From Lysobacterales bacterium (GTDB lineage Bacteria > Pseudomonadota > Gammaproteobacteria > Xanthomonadales > Marinicellaceae), in NCBI GenBank assembly GCA_026988115.1, contig JALSLV010000120.1, positions 1-64,000 on the forward strand: a DNA stretch of 64,000 nt. Direction: 5' to 3'. The notes beneath the pieces were generated by a model. It was not told the DNA's origin. It worked only from the letters and a program-made list of their open reading frames with translations, and did not search any database. The position numbers were made by a program, and so were the translations under genes. Positions within the stretch are counted from its first letter, which is position 1; each line of letters begins with the position of its first letter. Below, piece by piece: positions 24,299 through 34,062 of the stretch.

Positions 24299-26554
24299 AT
24301 GATTAAAAAAATATTAATTTACACGATATTCCTAACGCAAATAAGCTTGGCAGCTCCTAGTGATGATTTTGTTATCGAAGTGGATACAACTATTGTGGGT
24401 TCTACCACTAATCTACAATTTAAAATTAAAACATTAGGATTCGGAGTTGTATACAATTACAACGTCGATTGCGATGCTGTCAATGCAGGCACAAACACCG
24501 CAACTGCCCAAACAGGTGACTATACCTGTAATTATACAACAGCAGGGATTTATACCATCCGTATTTCGGATAATATTGGGGATAAAACAGGGTTTCCTCA
24601 CATTTATAATTTTGCAAACAATGATGCTAAAAAAATAACCGACCTTAAACAATGGGGAACAGGTATTTGGAGTTCTATGGAAAATGCTTTTAGAGGAGCA
24701 GAAAATATGGTGGTTACGGCTACCGATAGTCCTGATTTATCAAATGTAACAAATATGAGTAATATGTTTGCAAATGCAACCTCTGCCAATCCAAATACCA
24801 GTACTTGGAATACAAGCAGTGTAACAGATATGAGTTTTATGTTTTCAAGTGCAACCGATGCTAATCCAAATGTCAGTAGTTGGAATACAAGTAGTGTAAC
24901 AAATATGTTTGGTATGTTTGTGAGTGCAACTTCTGCCAATCCAAATGTCAGCCTGTGGAATACAAGCAGTGTAACAAATATGAGGTTTATGTTTAATGGT
25001 GCAATCGCAGCAACTCCAGATATGAGCGCTTGGGATATTACAGGACTTACTGTTCCAAATTCAATGGATAGTATGCTGCAAGGCATCACCCTACCAACCG
25101 CCTTATACGATGCCACATTGGCTAATTTTAATTCGCAAATCACAGCCAGTGGCATTGTCTTTGGTGTTGGTAACTCAAAATACTGCAATGTCGCAGCGCG
25201 AGATAGTTTGATTAATACCCATGGCTGGACTATTACTGATGGTGGTTTGGATGCAAACTGCCCAGGTCCTTTGGATGATTTAGTTATCGAAGTGGATACC
25301 ACTATAGCGGGTTCAACCACTAATTTACAATTTAATATTAAGACAAATGCTTTTTTGACTTACAACTACAACGTCGATTGCGATGCAGTCAATGCAGGTA
25401 CAAACACCGCCACAGCCCAAACAGGTGACTATACCTGTAATTATACAACAGCAGGGATTTATACCATCCGCATTTCGGATAATGTTGGGGATAAAACTGG
25501 TTTCCCACATTTTTATTCTTTATTAAATGAGGATGCTAAAAAAATAATTGACCTTAAACAATGGGGAACAAGTATTTGGAAGAGCATGTATTACGCTTTT
25601 TACAATGCTTCTAATATGATTGTATCTGCGGTTGATAATCCTGATTTATCTCAAACTTTAGATTTATCTTCGATGTTTAGATCTGCAACAAAAGCGGATC
25701 CAAACACTAGTTTCTGGAATACATCTAATATAACTAAAATGCCAAGCATGTTTAAGGACACAACCTTAGCCAACCCCGATACCAGTACTTGGAATACCAG
25801 CAGTGTAACAGATATGAGCCATATGTTTAGTGGTGCAACTTCTGCCAATCCAAATACCAGTACTTGGAATACCAGCAGTGTAACAGATATGAGTTTTATG
25901 TTTAAAGCTGCAACTTCTGCTAACCCCGATACCAGTGTTTGGAATACAAGCAATGTAACAAATATGAAGTCTATGTTTAATGGCGCAACCTCAGCCAATC
26001 CTGATGTGAGTAATTGGGTTATTACAAGCATTAGTGGAAGCGTATTAAGTAATATGACAAATATGTTTTTGGGGGTTACTTTACCAACAGCCAGTTACGA
26101 TGCCATGCTTGCTCACTTTAACTCTCAACTGGTTCAATCAGGCATAACATTTCATGGTGGTAACTCAAAATACTGCAATGTCGCAGCACGTGATAGTTTG
26201 ATTAATACCCATGGCTGGACTATTACCGATGGTGGTTTGGATGCCAATTGCAGCGATGTTATTTTTGAAAACAGTTTTGAAAATACCGTGGTTTTCAAAG
26301 CAGCAGACAAGCAATTTGTCTATGATTTTTCACAAGTCTCATCTTTAGAGTTGGATGACAATCCACTGTTGATTGCAACAGGAGTCGATTCGCAAAACAA
26401 TACGGTGGTAAAAATTTACCTAAGAAAAGACCTCGGCCAATTACAGATTCGCATGGACAGGCTTATGGGCAAAGAATCCGAAACAAATCAATGGCAAATA
26501 GGAAACTGGCAAAACACTGACAAAAAAAACCTAACAGTGATTCAATGGCAATAG
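24299..26554 (+). CDS. BspA-type (DUF285) repeat surface protein 2
   Basis: This 751-residue paralogue of the preceding gene starts 20 bp after its stop with a Shine-Dalgarno sequence (CAGGAAATAAG). A signal peptide (IKKILIYTIFLTQISLA) is followed by two modules of Ig-like part plus 25-residue repeats, about 4 and 5 repeats, with very regular SANPNTSTWNTSSVTDMSFM units. The last module ends at ~660 with WTITDGGLDANC. The motif VIFENSFEN follows, but unlike its siblings the protein continues for about 85 residues with a beta-rich tail. That tail may have been added by fusion or may be a domain the others lost. The near-identical modules suggest internal duplication. Confidence 0.87.
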   Translation: MIKKILIYTIFLTQISLAAPSDDFVIEVDTTIVGSTTNLQFKIKTLGFGVVYNYNVDCDAVNAGTNTATAQTGDYTCNYTTAGIYTIRISDNIGDKTGFPHIYNFANNDAKKITDLKQWGTGIWSSMENAFRGAENMVVTATDSPDLSNVTNMSNMFANATSANPNTSTWNTSSVTDMSFMFSSATDANPNVSSWNTSSVTNMFGMFVSATSANPNVSLWNTSSVTNMRFMFNGAIAATPDMSAWDITGLTVPNSMDSMLQGITLPTALYDATLANFNSQITASGIVFGVGNSKYCNVAARDSLINTHGWTITDGGLDANCPGPLDDLVIEVDTTIAGSTTNLQFNIKTNAFLTYNYNVDCDAVNAGTNTATAQTGDYTCNYTTAGIYTIRISDNVGDKTGFPHFYSLLNEDAKKIIDLKQWGTSIWKSMYYAFYNASNMIVSAVDNPDLSQTLDLSSMFRSATKADPNTSFWNTSNITKMPSMFKDTTLANPDTSTWNTSSVTDMSHMFSGATSANPNTSTWNTSSVTDMSFMFKAATSANPDTSVWNTSNVTNMKSMFNGATSANPDVSNWVITSISGSVLSNMTNMFLGVTLPTASYDAMLAHFNSQLVQSGITFHGGNSKYCNVAARDSLINTHGWTITDGGLDANCSDVIFENSFENTVVFKAADKQFVYDFSQVSSLELDDNPLLIATGVDSQNNTVVKIYLRKDLGQLQIRMDRLMGKESETNQWQIGNWQNTDKKNLTVIQWQ

Positions 26555-26578
26555 AATGAGATATTTGATAAGGTAAAA

Positions 26579-29290
26579 ATGATGATTAAAAAAATATTAA
26601 TTTACACGATATTCCTAACGCAATTGGGCGTGTCGGCTCCTAGTGATGATTTTGTCATTCGGGTTAAAACTGATAATCCAGGGTTCACCACTGCTGAAAT
26701 GTTTCGTATTCCAACAAAAAATGCATTGACCTACAATTATAATGTCGATTGCAATGATGATGGCATTGATGAAGTCACTGGGCAAACAGGCGATTATTAT
26801 TGCGACTATTCATTTACTGGCTTAAATTTGGGAGCAGGGACTTACACCATTCGCATCACAGACAATGTGGGTGATGGTACGGGTTTTCCGAGTATAAATT
26901 TCAACAACACTTTTGATCGCTTAAAAATTATCGAAGTGGTGCAATGGGGAACGGGCAAATGGACAAATATGCAACGCAGCTTTTACGGTGCAGAAAATAT
27001 GATTGTTTCTGCAACCGATACGCCTGATTTTTCTCAAGTTACCACCATGGAAAGCATGTTCCGCCGTGCATTTATGGCAAATCCTGATACCAGTATGTGG
27101 GATACTTCGAGTGTAACAAACATGAAAAGCCTGTTTAATGAAGCGCAAGTTGCCACACCCGATACTTCCAATTGGGATACGCACTTGGTAACGGACATGA
27201 GTTTTATGTTTCGCCATGCTTTTTTGGCTCGTCCCATAGTCGGTAGTTGGGATATTTCCAATGTAACTGACATGACTGCCATGTTTAGTGCGGTGAGTTT
27301 GCCTTTTAATACCTATGATAGAATTTTAATTGAGTTTGCCGCTAAGACAGTGCAAATGAATGTGCCATTTAGTGCAGGGACAAGCAATTATTGTTCGCAA
27401 AATGCCCAAAATGCCAGATTGCTTTTACAAAATACCCACAATTGGTCAATTACCGATGGAAATTTATGTGCCTCGCCAGCAATCACCAAAGATTTTGTCT
27501 TTAAGGTTGATACTACCATTCCTGTGATTGCAGGAGGTACATCCAATACAGAATACAAAATTAGAATAAATCCAAGTTATACTTATAATTACAATGTGGA
27601 TTGCAACAATGATGGCAGCGATGAAGGCACTGCTTTAAACTCTGATTTTATTTGTGATTATTCTGCTCTTGGTGGAGCAGGTATTTACACCATCAGAATT
27701 AAAGACAATAATGGTGATAATCGAGGTTTTAGTGGCTTTGGTTTGGTTGGTGCATCTACGGATTATGATCAAAAGAAAATTATTGAGTTGATTCAATGGG
27801 GAACATTTAAATGGCAAACGCTGGAACAAGCATTTCTAAGAGCTTCAAATATGTATGTTACGGCATTAGATATTCCTGACTTTTCCGAAGTGATTAGTAC
27901 CAATAGCATGTTTACTGGAGCCTTTTTTGCCAATCCTACTACTAAGTTTTGGGATACCTCAAATATCGAAGACATGAACTCTATGTTTAAATCCGCACTG
28001 AGTGCAAAACCAGATACCAGTCTGTGGGATACGGCCTTTGTCACCTCAATGGCGTCCATGTTTAGAGGTGCCGTTAGTGCCAATCCCGATACCAGTTCTT
28101 GGGATACATCCAGTGTGCAGAACATGACAGCCATGTTTAGAGGTGCCACTAATGCCAATCCCGATACCAGTTCTTGGAATACCTCCAGTGTAAAAACCAT
28201 GGAATCCATGTTTCGCGGTGCAACAAGTGCCAATCCTGATACCCGCAATTGGGATGTATCTGAAGTGACTACCATGTTGTTTATGTTTAAAGATGTCACA
28301 CTACCAACGGTTAATTACGATGCAATATTGGTTGCTTTTGAGTCCCAAATAGTAAAGAACGGAGTTGATTTTGATGGTGGCAATTCACACTATTGTTCAA
28401 AAGCGGCACAACTGGCTCATGATAAGTTGCAAAGTAATTTTGCTTGGACTATAACTGATTTAGGCTTATGTGCTGCCAGTGACCCGGCAAATGATTTTGT
28501 CATCACGGTAAAAACAGACAACACTGGGTCATCAGCAGATGACCAATTTATGATTTTTGTAAATAATAGTGTCACAAACCATTACAATGTGGATTGCAAC
28601 AATGATGGTGTGAATGAAATATTAGGAGCTACCACCACGCATAATTGCGATTATTCACCTTTTAATTTAAATACAGGGCCTGGTGTTTACACTATTCGCA
28701 TTAAAGATGTTATTGGGGATGGTACGGGGTTGGCTGGGTTTAATTTTTCACCAGATGGCGACAAAATTTTGTCGGTGGAACAATGGGGAACTGCTCAATG
28801 GCAATCGACTTCTTTCATGTTTAGTGATACGTCAAACCTAGTCATTAATGCCATTGATATACCTGATTTTTCACAAGTAATAAATATGTCAGATATGTTT
28901 TTACGCAGTCCATTAGTCAATCCCGATACCCGTCGTTGGGATGTTTCTCAAGTGATTAGTATGAAGGACATGTTTGCATTAGCGATTAATGCCAGACCTA
29001 ATATTGATAGTTGGAATATGTCACAAGTATTATCCATGGAGGAAATGTTTGGATTGGTCAGTTTAGAAAGCAGTTATTATGATCATTTGTTGATACAACT
29101 CGAGGCTAAAAATGTACAACCCAATGTTCTTTTTGGCGGGTCTATTTCCACTTACACTTATTGTTCACAAGCAGCGCAATTGGCTCGCATGAGTTTAATA
29201 AATGATGACTTATGGACTATTGGTGACGGAGGCTTAGATCCAAATTGTCAGCCTCTTCCTGATTTGTTGTTTGCTAATGGCTTTGAATGA
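26579..29290 (+). CDS. BspA-type (DUF285) repeat surface protein 3
   Basis: This third tandem paralogue has 903 residues. Its first ~17 residues (IKKILIYTIFLTQ) are identical to those of protein 2, showing recent duplication. Three modules follow, with about 3, 5 and 2 BspA repeats. Each module is preceded by a calcium-loop-like DCNDDGI/DCNNDGS/DCNNDGV segment and a QWGT-x-(K/Q)W motif. It ends PDLLFANGFE. It begins 24 bp after protein 2 (two possible ATG starts, 26579 or 26582), and a strong terminator follows, so the three genes form one operon. Confidence 0.88.
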   Translation: MMIKKILIYTIFLTQLGVSAPSDDFVIRVKTDNPGFTTAEMFRIPTKNALTYNYNVDCNDDGIDEVTGQTGDYYCDYSFTGLNLGAGTYTIRITDNVGDGTGFPSINFNNTFDRLKIIEVVQWGTGKWTNMQRSFYGAENMIVSATDTPDFSQVTTMESMFRRAFMANPDTSMWDTSSVTNMKSLFNEAQVATPDTSNWDTHLVTDMSFMFRHAFLARPIVGSWDISNVTDMTAMFSAVSLPFNTYDRILIEFAAKTVQMNVPFSAGTSNYCSQNAQNARLLLQNTHNWSITDGNLCASPAITKDFVFKVDTTIPVIAGGTSNTEYKIRINPSYTYNYNVDCNNDGSDEGTALNSDFICDYSALGGAGIYTIRIKDNNGDNRGFSGFGLVGASTDYDQKKIIELIQWGTFKWQTLEQAFLRASNMYVTALDIPDFSEVISTNSMFTGAFFANPTTKFWDTSNIEDMNSMFKSALSAKPDTSLWDTAFVTSMASMFRGAVSANPDTSSWDTSSVQNMTAMFRGATNANPDTSSWNTSSVKTMESMFRGATSANPDTRNWDVSEVTTMLFMFKDVTLPTVNYDAILVAFESQIVKNGVDFDGGNSHYCSKAAQLAHDKLQSNFAWTITDLGLCAASDPANDFVITVKTDNTGSSADDQFMIFVNNSVTNHYNVDCNNDGVNEILGATTTHNCDYSPFNLNTGPGVYTIRIKDVIGDGTGLAGFNFSPDGDKILSVEQWGTAQWQSTSFMFSDTSNLVINAIDIPDFSQVINMSDMFLRSPLVNPDTRRWDVSQVISMKDMFALAINARPNIDSWNMSQVLSMEEMFGLVSLESSYYDHLLIQLEAKNVQPNVLFGGSISTYTYCSQAAQLARMSLINDDLWTIGDGGLDPNCQPLPDLLFANGFE

Positions 29291-29312
29291 TTGAAATTTG
29301 ACTGGGGGAATG

Positions 29313-29355
29313 AAAAACACGTGTTATTGACCGTTCAAATAGCACGTGTTTTTTT
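29313..29355 (+). terminator. Terminator after the bspA-like operon
   Basis: AAAAACACGTG (29313-29323) and CACGTGTTTTT (29343-29353) form a perfect 11-bp stem with a 19-nt loop, ending in seven T (29349-29355). It lies 22 bp after the third BspA-type gene and separates it from the next secreted protein. Confidence 0.85.
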
Positions 29356-29414
29356 CACCTTGCCTTAATTTGTAGGCTCTGCTAGTATATCTTACTTTAA
29401 TGTTAGTTGTATAA

Positions 29415-32400
29415 ATGAAGGGTCTACTTGTTTTATTTTTGTTTCTTATAGTCAATAGTGCTTATGCACAATTGACTTACTCAGGAAGGGTTTATGATAA
29501 ATTGAATCACGGATTGAATGGTCAATACAAAGTTGATGTTCGGTTGCTTGATTTTGAAAATAAAGAACTTTTTAGCCAAACTTTTTCTCAAGTTGTTATT
29601 AAAAATGGCAAATTAAACTTAACTGTTGGGGCAAAAAATCAATCAAAAATTGCATTAATTAAAGCCTCAAGTGATGCGATTTACCTTGAGATTAAACTCA
29701 ATAATCAATTGTATTCTCCTTTAGTTAAGTTAAAGCCCGTTAAGTCGTTGCAAAAAAAACATAAAAACTTTGCCAGTTCGGCTAAAGTTGATGAATATTA
29801 CAGCCGTGTGGTGGCATATCAAGCGGTGAAATTAACGCCCGACAGTTTTAAACACGACGGCATACAAGACAGGCTTGCCCACAATTCGCCACTGACCTTG
29901 CCATTAAAAGGACCTTTAATCAGTCGAGCTTTATCGCAGTTACCTGTTGTCAAACCATCGCTTCAAACAAAAAACGATGAGAATGATGAAGACCAACAGT
30001 TGGCATTTTCTGCAAACGGCAGAAGATACGGCACTCAAAACCCCAATGACAAAGATGATGCTCTGGCACAAATATCCAAACAAACGCGTGCTGTGGCAGG
30101 ATTTACCCCAAATGCCACAATCAGTTTTGAAGGACTTAACCGATTGAGTAATCGTTCTCCCGCGGATGTATCGGCAACGGTGGGAAAAAATCATTATATC
30201 CAAATGGTTAATATGGTTTTTGCGATTTATGATAAAACTGGAAACATGTTAGCAGGTCCATTTAATACCAACAGTTTATGGCAAGGTTTTGGCGGTGCCT
30301 GTGAGGACAATAACAACGGAGATGGCATTGTCTTGTATGACCAACAAGCCGACCGTTATGTTTTGAGCCAATTTGCAACTATCGGTGCACAAAGCGTTTG
30401 TTTTGCGGTTTCAACCACTTCAGATCCCTTGGGAACGTATAATCTTTACGAACTTGCCACGCAAAGAACGCCTGATTATTACAAATTAGCGGTGTGGCCA
30501 GATGAAAACAACAATGCTTATTTTATGGGAACCAATTCAGGTGCACCCAATAGTTATGACGTTTACGCCATTGATCGAGAGTCTTTATTAGCAGGAACAA
30601 CACCAAAACCTGCACAGTTTTTTCAAGGTTATGCCAATTTTTTATTGCCAGCAGACAGCGATGGAAGTCTAAAACCCTCACCAGACAGTGGAGGTTTGTT
30701 TTATACCATGATTGATGGTGGAGATGATTATTTTTCAGATCCTGCCCCTGCCAACGATTCGATTGATTTATACGAATTTAAGCTGGATTGGGATTTTCCT
30801 TCGCAATCCACTTTTAGTTTACTCAAAAGTTTTCAAGCACCTGAGATTGCCGATTTTAACTGGACAGTGTGTGGTCTGTTTCAACGAGGTTGTTTAGCAC
30901 AACCGGTAACAACGGTTAAAATTGACAGTGGTTCGTGGTGGCCGATGCAGCGATTTGTTTATCGAAATTTTGGTACGCATGAAAGCTTGCTTGGCTCGTG
31001 GACGGTTGATGCCTTAGCGGTAGGTGACCACGCAGCCCCACGTTGGTTTGAGATGCGCAAAAGTGGAGTAGGGCAATGGTATTTGCACCAACAAGGCACT
31101 TATGCTCCTGATGAGGCACATCGTTGGATGTCCAGTATTGCTATGAATGGTCAAGGTGATATTGGCATGGTTTATAATGTGATTGATGCCGCTAACGGTA
31201 TAAATCCTGGTATTCGATTTACCTCTCGTCGAAGTAATGAGCCTATAGGTCAACTACGCAATGAAGCTTCGTTAATCGAAGGCACTGGTGTGCAAACTTC
31301 GACTTTTCGCTGGGGTGATTATTCGTCCATAAATGTTGATCCAGTGGATGATTGTCGATTTTGGATGTCGGCACAGTACATTCAAACTACAGACGATAAC
31401 AGTTGGAATACACGCATTGCCTCATTTAACTTTCCCGATTGTGTTTCGCTGGTCGTGGACAAGCCAGCACAAACAGTTTGTACAGTGGATGATTTCGTTA
31501 GTTTTGACTTTAATTTGTCGGGAAATTTCACAGCAACAACCAATCTATCAGTGTTGGGTTGCCCCAGTGGAGGCAACTGCGGATTTAGCCTTAATCCTGT
31601 GATTAATCCCGTGACTAACAGCCAGTTGCAGGTGTCAAATTTGTCTGCAGGCGTTGCAGGCGGAAAATACCCAATGACTTTGATAGCCACCGATAGCGTA
31701 GATGCCAGTTTGGTTTTTACCACGGCTCTGGAATTGGAGGTTGTGGATGGAGTGCCAATGACGACACAATTGCAATCACCGATAAATGTGGCAACGTTAG
31801 TTTCGACAATTTCACGTGTGTTTCAATGGCAGGCAGTCAATAATAGTTCATCCTATTTGTTTGAATTATCCACTGATGCAAGTTTTAACACGATTATTGA
31901 ATCGCATACAACCAGCTCAGCAAAGTATTTATCCAAGGTATCTTTGCTTCCCGAAACACAGTACTATTGGCGCGTGACGCCACAAAATATTTGCGGCAGC
32001 GGCAACACTTCTGTGGTTCGTACTTTTACTTCTGCACCCTTGCCAGGGCAATGCGAAACAGGAATAAGTCCGCAAACCGTAGAATTATACGATTTTGAAA
32101 CAGGAACGGAAGGTTGGACGAGTCACTCCATTGATGGGGCAAACTCGTGGCAATTATCCACCAGTAACCCAAATACAGGCATTCAACATTGGCATATAAC
32201 TGATATTGTTCACCAATCCGATACGGTATTAACCTCACCCATAATCTCATTGCCTCTAGGATTGAACACGCTTACCCTTCATTTTGATAATGCCCAAGAC
32301 ATTGAAGCCAATGGGGTGTCGGCTTGTTGGGATGGCGGCTTTATTGAGGTTTCAGTCGATAATGGCGATACATTCACCGCTATTGCAAGTGATAGATTAT

Positions 32401-32654
32401 TAACCGATAGTTACGATGGTCCCTTGCAATCCAGCAGTTTAGTGCCAGGTCAAAACACATGGTGTGGAAATCCACAAGCCTATCTTCAATCCATAATTAA
32501 CTTAGATGAATACGCAGGGCAAAACATACGGATTCGCTTTCGTTTAGTCACAGATGGGGCGGTAGGTTTTGACGGATGGGATATTGATTCAGTTAAAATT
32601 CAATCCTGTGCCATTGATTTAGGCATTCTTTTTAACAATGGATTTGAGAATTAG
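29415..32654 (+). CDS. Large secreted multidomain protein with NGFE-type C-terminus
   Basis: This 1079-residue protein has a signal peptide (KGLLVLFLFLIVNSAYA). The N-terminal ~100 residues (LTYSGRVYDKLNHGLNGQYK) resemble the fibre-like N-domain of the protein encoded at 36588-37613. Residues ~220-690 look like a beta-propeller-type enzyme-like region (SPADVSATVGKNHYIQMVN, WPDENNNAYFMGTN). A fibronectin-III-like part follows near 770-870 (SPINVATLVSTISRVFQWQA), then a MAM/immune-inhibitor-A-like C-domain (YDFETGTEGW ... GFDGWDIDSVKI). It ends ILFNNGFEN. No catalytic motif is recognised. The export tail suggests it shares sorting with the BspA-type proteins. Confidence 0.78.
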   Translation: MKGLLVLFLFLIVNSAYAQLTYSGRVYDKLNHGLNGQYKVDVRLLDFENKELFSQTFSQVVIKNGKLNLTVGAKNQSKIALIKASSDAIYLEIKLNNQLYSPLVKLKPVKSLQKKHKNFASSAKVDEYYSRVVAYQAVKLTPDSFKHDGIQDRLAHNSPLTLPLKGPLISRALSQLPVVKPSLQTKNDENDEDQQLAFSANGRRYGTQNPNDKDDALAQISKQTRAVAGFTPNATISFEGLNRLSNRSPADVSATVGKNHYIQMVNMVFAIYDKTGNMLAGPFNTNSLWQGFGGACEDNNNGDGIVLYDQQADRYVLSQFATIGAQSVCFAVSTTSDPLGTYNLYELATQRTPDYYKLAVWPDENNNAYFMGTNSGAPNSYDVYAIDRESLLAGTTPKPAQFFQGYANFLLPADSDGSLKPSPDSGGLFYTMIDGGDDYFSDPAPANDSIDLYEFKLDWDFPSQSTFSLLKSFQAPEIADFNWTVCGLFQRGCLAQPVTTVKIDSGSWWPMQRFVYRNFGTHESLLGSWTVDALAVGDHAAPRWFEMRKSGVGQWYLHQQGTYAPDEAHRWMSSIAMNGQGDIGMVYNVIDAANGINPGIRFTSRRSNEPIGQLRNEASLIEGTGVQTSTFRWGDYSSINVDPVDDCRFWMSAQYIQTTDDNSWNTRIASFNFPDCVSLVVDKPAQTVCTVDDFVSFDFNLSGNFTATTNLSVLGCPSGGNCGFSLNPVINPVTNSQLQVSNLSAGVAGGKYPMTLIATDSVDASLVFTTALELEVVDGVPMTTQLQSPINVATLVSTISRVFQWQAVNNSSSYLFELSTDASFNTIIESHTTSSAKYLSKVSLLPETQYYWRVTPQNICGSGNTSVVRTFTSAPLPGQCETGISPQTVELYDFETGTEGWTSHSIDGANSWQLSTSNPNTGIQHWHITDIVHQSDTVLTSPIISLPLGLNTLTLHFDNAQDIEANGVSACWDGGFIEVSVDNGDTFTAIASDRLLTDSYDGPLQSSSLVPGQNTWCGNPQAYLQSIINLDEYAGQNIRIRFRLVTDGAVGFDGWDIDSVKIQSCAIDLGILFNNGFEN

Positions 32655-32688
32655 TTATAATGTCATTCTAAATATAAGAAGACATAAA

Positions 32689-33483
32689 ATGAACTGCACT
32701 CAATACATCCAATCAATCACCGCAAATTTTAACCCAAAAATAGCCTTAGTTCTTGGTTCAGGACTTGGTGAATTTGCTGATTCCATAGAGAAAATTGCTG
32801 AAATTTCTTATGATAAACTCGAAGGATTTCCTATTTCTGCCGTTAAAGGGCATGCGGGTAAATTAATTCTTGGTTTTGTCGGTGGAACGCAAGTTATTGC
32901 GATGCAAGGGCGGGTGCATTACTATGAAAACGCACAGGTCGAAGCCATGAAAACTCCAATTCACTGTTTTAAAGAGTTGGGTTGTGAATTAATTATCTTA
33001 ACCAACGCCGCTGGCTCGCTGGATACCAATGCAGGGCCCGGCAGTGTGATGGTGATTAATGATTACATCAACTTTACAGGCGTTTCGCCTTTGTTTTCAG
33101 AAACAGGCAATCAACGTTTTGTAAATATGGTTAATGCCTATGATAAAAAGTTACGGCAAAAAATTCACCGCATTGCTGAGGATAACAACATTCACCTGAG
33201 TAAAGGTGTTTATGCTTGGATGTGTGGGCCTCAATTTGAAACGCCAGCTGAAATTAATGCCATCCGTATATTGGGTGCCAATGCAGCTGGTATGTCAACC
33301 GTTCCCGAAACTATTATTGCCAGGCAGCAAGAGATGAAAGTTTTAGCCTTGTCTGTCATAACTAATTATGCTGCAGGCATGGATGATGGCGAATTGTCAC
33401 ATGAACAAACGATGAAATATGCCAATAAAGCTGCCAGTAATTTCAAAACGATACTCACTGAATTTATAAAAAGCACTAGCTAG
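32689..33483 (+). CDS. Purine nucleoside phosphorylase (PNP-II/XapA type)
   Basis: This enzyme converts purine nucleosides and phosphate to base and ribose-1-phosphate. The ATG at 32689 (MNCTQYIQSITANFNPKIAL) gives 264 residues with an AAGAAG Shine-Dalgarno sequence; the longer frame overlapping the previous gene is discarded. Trimeric PNP motifs are present: ALVLGSGLGEFAD, GHAGKLILG, QGRVHYYE and ILTNAAGSLD. Further motifs are MCGPQFETPAEI, GMSTVPETI and the base-binding SVITNYAAG. It heads a nucleoside salvage run with deoA and deoB, interrupted only by a toxin-antitoxin pair. Confidence 0.93.
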   Translation: MNCTQYIQSITANFNPKIALVLGSGLGEFADSIEKIAEISYDKLEGFPISAVKGHAGKLILGFVGGTQVIAMQGRVHYYENAQVEAMKTPIHCFKELGCELIILTNAAGSLDTNAGPGSVMVINDYINFTGVSPLFSETGNQRFVNMVNAYDKKLRQKIHRIAEDNNIHLSKGVYAWMCGPQFETPAEINAIRILGANAAGMSTVPETIIARQQEMKVLALSVITNYAAGMDDGELSHEQTMKYANKAASNFKTILTEFIKSTS

Positions 33484-33489
33484 CACATC

Positions 33490-33522
33490 AAATATCGTTT
33501 AGAATGAACGAATCGAACGATT
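33490..33522. promoter_or_regulatory. Candidate toxin-antitoxin operator
   Basis: Before the antitoxin gene, CGTTT...AACGAATCGAACGATT contains the 12-bp palindrome AATCGAACGATT (33511-33522) and a further CGTT/AACG inverted pair. TA antitoxins usually bind palindromes overlapping their own promoter. Function is inferred from position. Confidence 0.4.
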
Positions 33523-33533
33523 TGGAGTAACTA

Positions 33534-33776
33534 ATGGAAGTCTTAAGCGCAAACAAAGCCAAAACACATTTTGGTGAAATGTTGATGAAGGTTCAAAGAG
33601 AACCGATTAATGTTACAAAAAATGGTAAATCTGTGGCAATTGTCATTGCAACTGAAGAATATCAACAGTTGAAACTACAAGCGTTACGTTCGGCATTGAT
33701 TGAAGGTGAGGAGAGTGAAGACATGGAATTTTTTTCGATTGATGCCATTAATGATGCGCTAGATGCCTCAATTTAA
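33534..33776 (+). CDS. Type II antitoxin, Phd/YefM family
   Basis: This 80-residue antitoxin has the classic Phd/YefM start EVLSANKAKTHFGEMLMKVQ (2-21), then PINVTKNGKSVAIVIATEEY, forming the DNA-binding dimer fold. An acidic C-terminus (EGEESEDMEF) is expected to wrap the toxin. TTGGAG precedes the ATG. It overlaps the toxin gene by 14 bp. It lies between purine nucleoside phosphorylase and deoA on the same strand. Confidence 0.9.
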   Translation: MEVLSANKAKTHFGEMLMKVQREPINVTKNGKSVAIVIATEEYQQLKLQALRSALIEGEESEDMEFFSIDAINDALDASI

Positions 33777-34053
33777 GGTTTCAGCTAAAGCTAACAAAGA
33801 TTTATTTGATATTGGTGTTTATACACAGGGTAAATTCGGAATAAAACAAAGGCGATTATATTTGAACAATATAGCAAGCAAATTTAAGCTTCTTGCTAAT
33901 AAACCCGAAATTGGTATTAAGCGCTTTAATGTAAGAAGTGACTACTATTCAAGTTTGATTCAAAAGCATATTGTATTTTATAAGAAATATAAATATGGTA
34001 TTCGTATAATCAGAGTGCTTCATCAAAATATGGAATTTGATAAACATTTATAA
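33763..34053 (+). CDS. Type II toxin, RelE/ParE family
   Basis: This 96-residue basic toxin has the ParE-type N-terminus QFKVSAKANKDLFDIGVYTQ, a central region RRLYLNNIASKFKLLANKPE and the C-terminal beta strands HIVFYKKYKYGIRIIRVLHQ ending in NMEFDKHL. ParE members poison DNA gyrase and RelE members cleave mRNA. The lack of the RelE catalytic set favours a ParE-like role, not certain. Translation is coupled to the antitoxin by overlap. deoA begins 9 bp downstream. Confidence 0.9.
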   Translation: MPQFKVSAKANKDLFDIGVYTQGKFGIKQRRLYLNNIASKFKLLANKPEIGIKRFNVRSDYYSSLIQKHIVFYKKYKYGIRIIRVLHQNMEFDKHL

Positions 34054-34062
34054 TAGACAGCA

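Noticed and set aside
21518-26031. Several antisense reading frames of 60-240 codons inside the BspA-type genes
   Set aside because: They follow from the 75-bp periodicity of the repeats, which keeps other frames open. They have low-complexity products, no start signals and no family features.
32638-32688. N-terminal extension of the purine nucleoside phosphorylase
   Set aside because: It overlaps the previous gene's NGFEN end and lacks a ribosome binding site; the ATG at 32689 has one and gives the family start.
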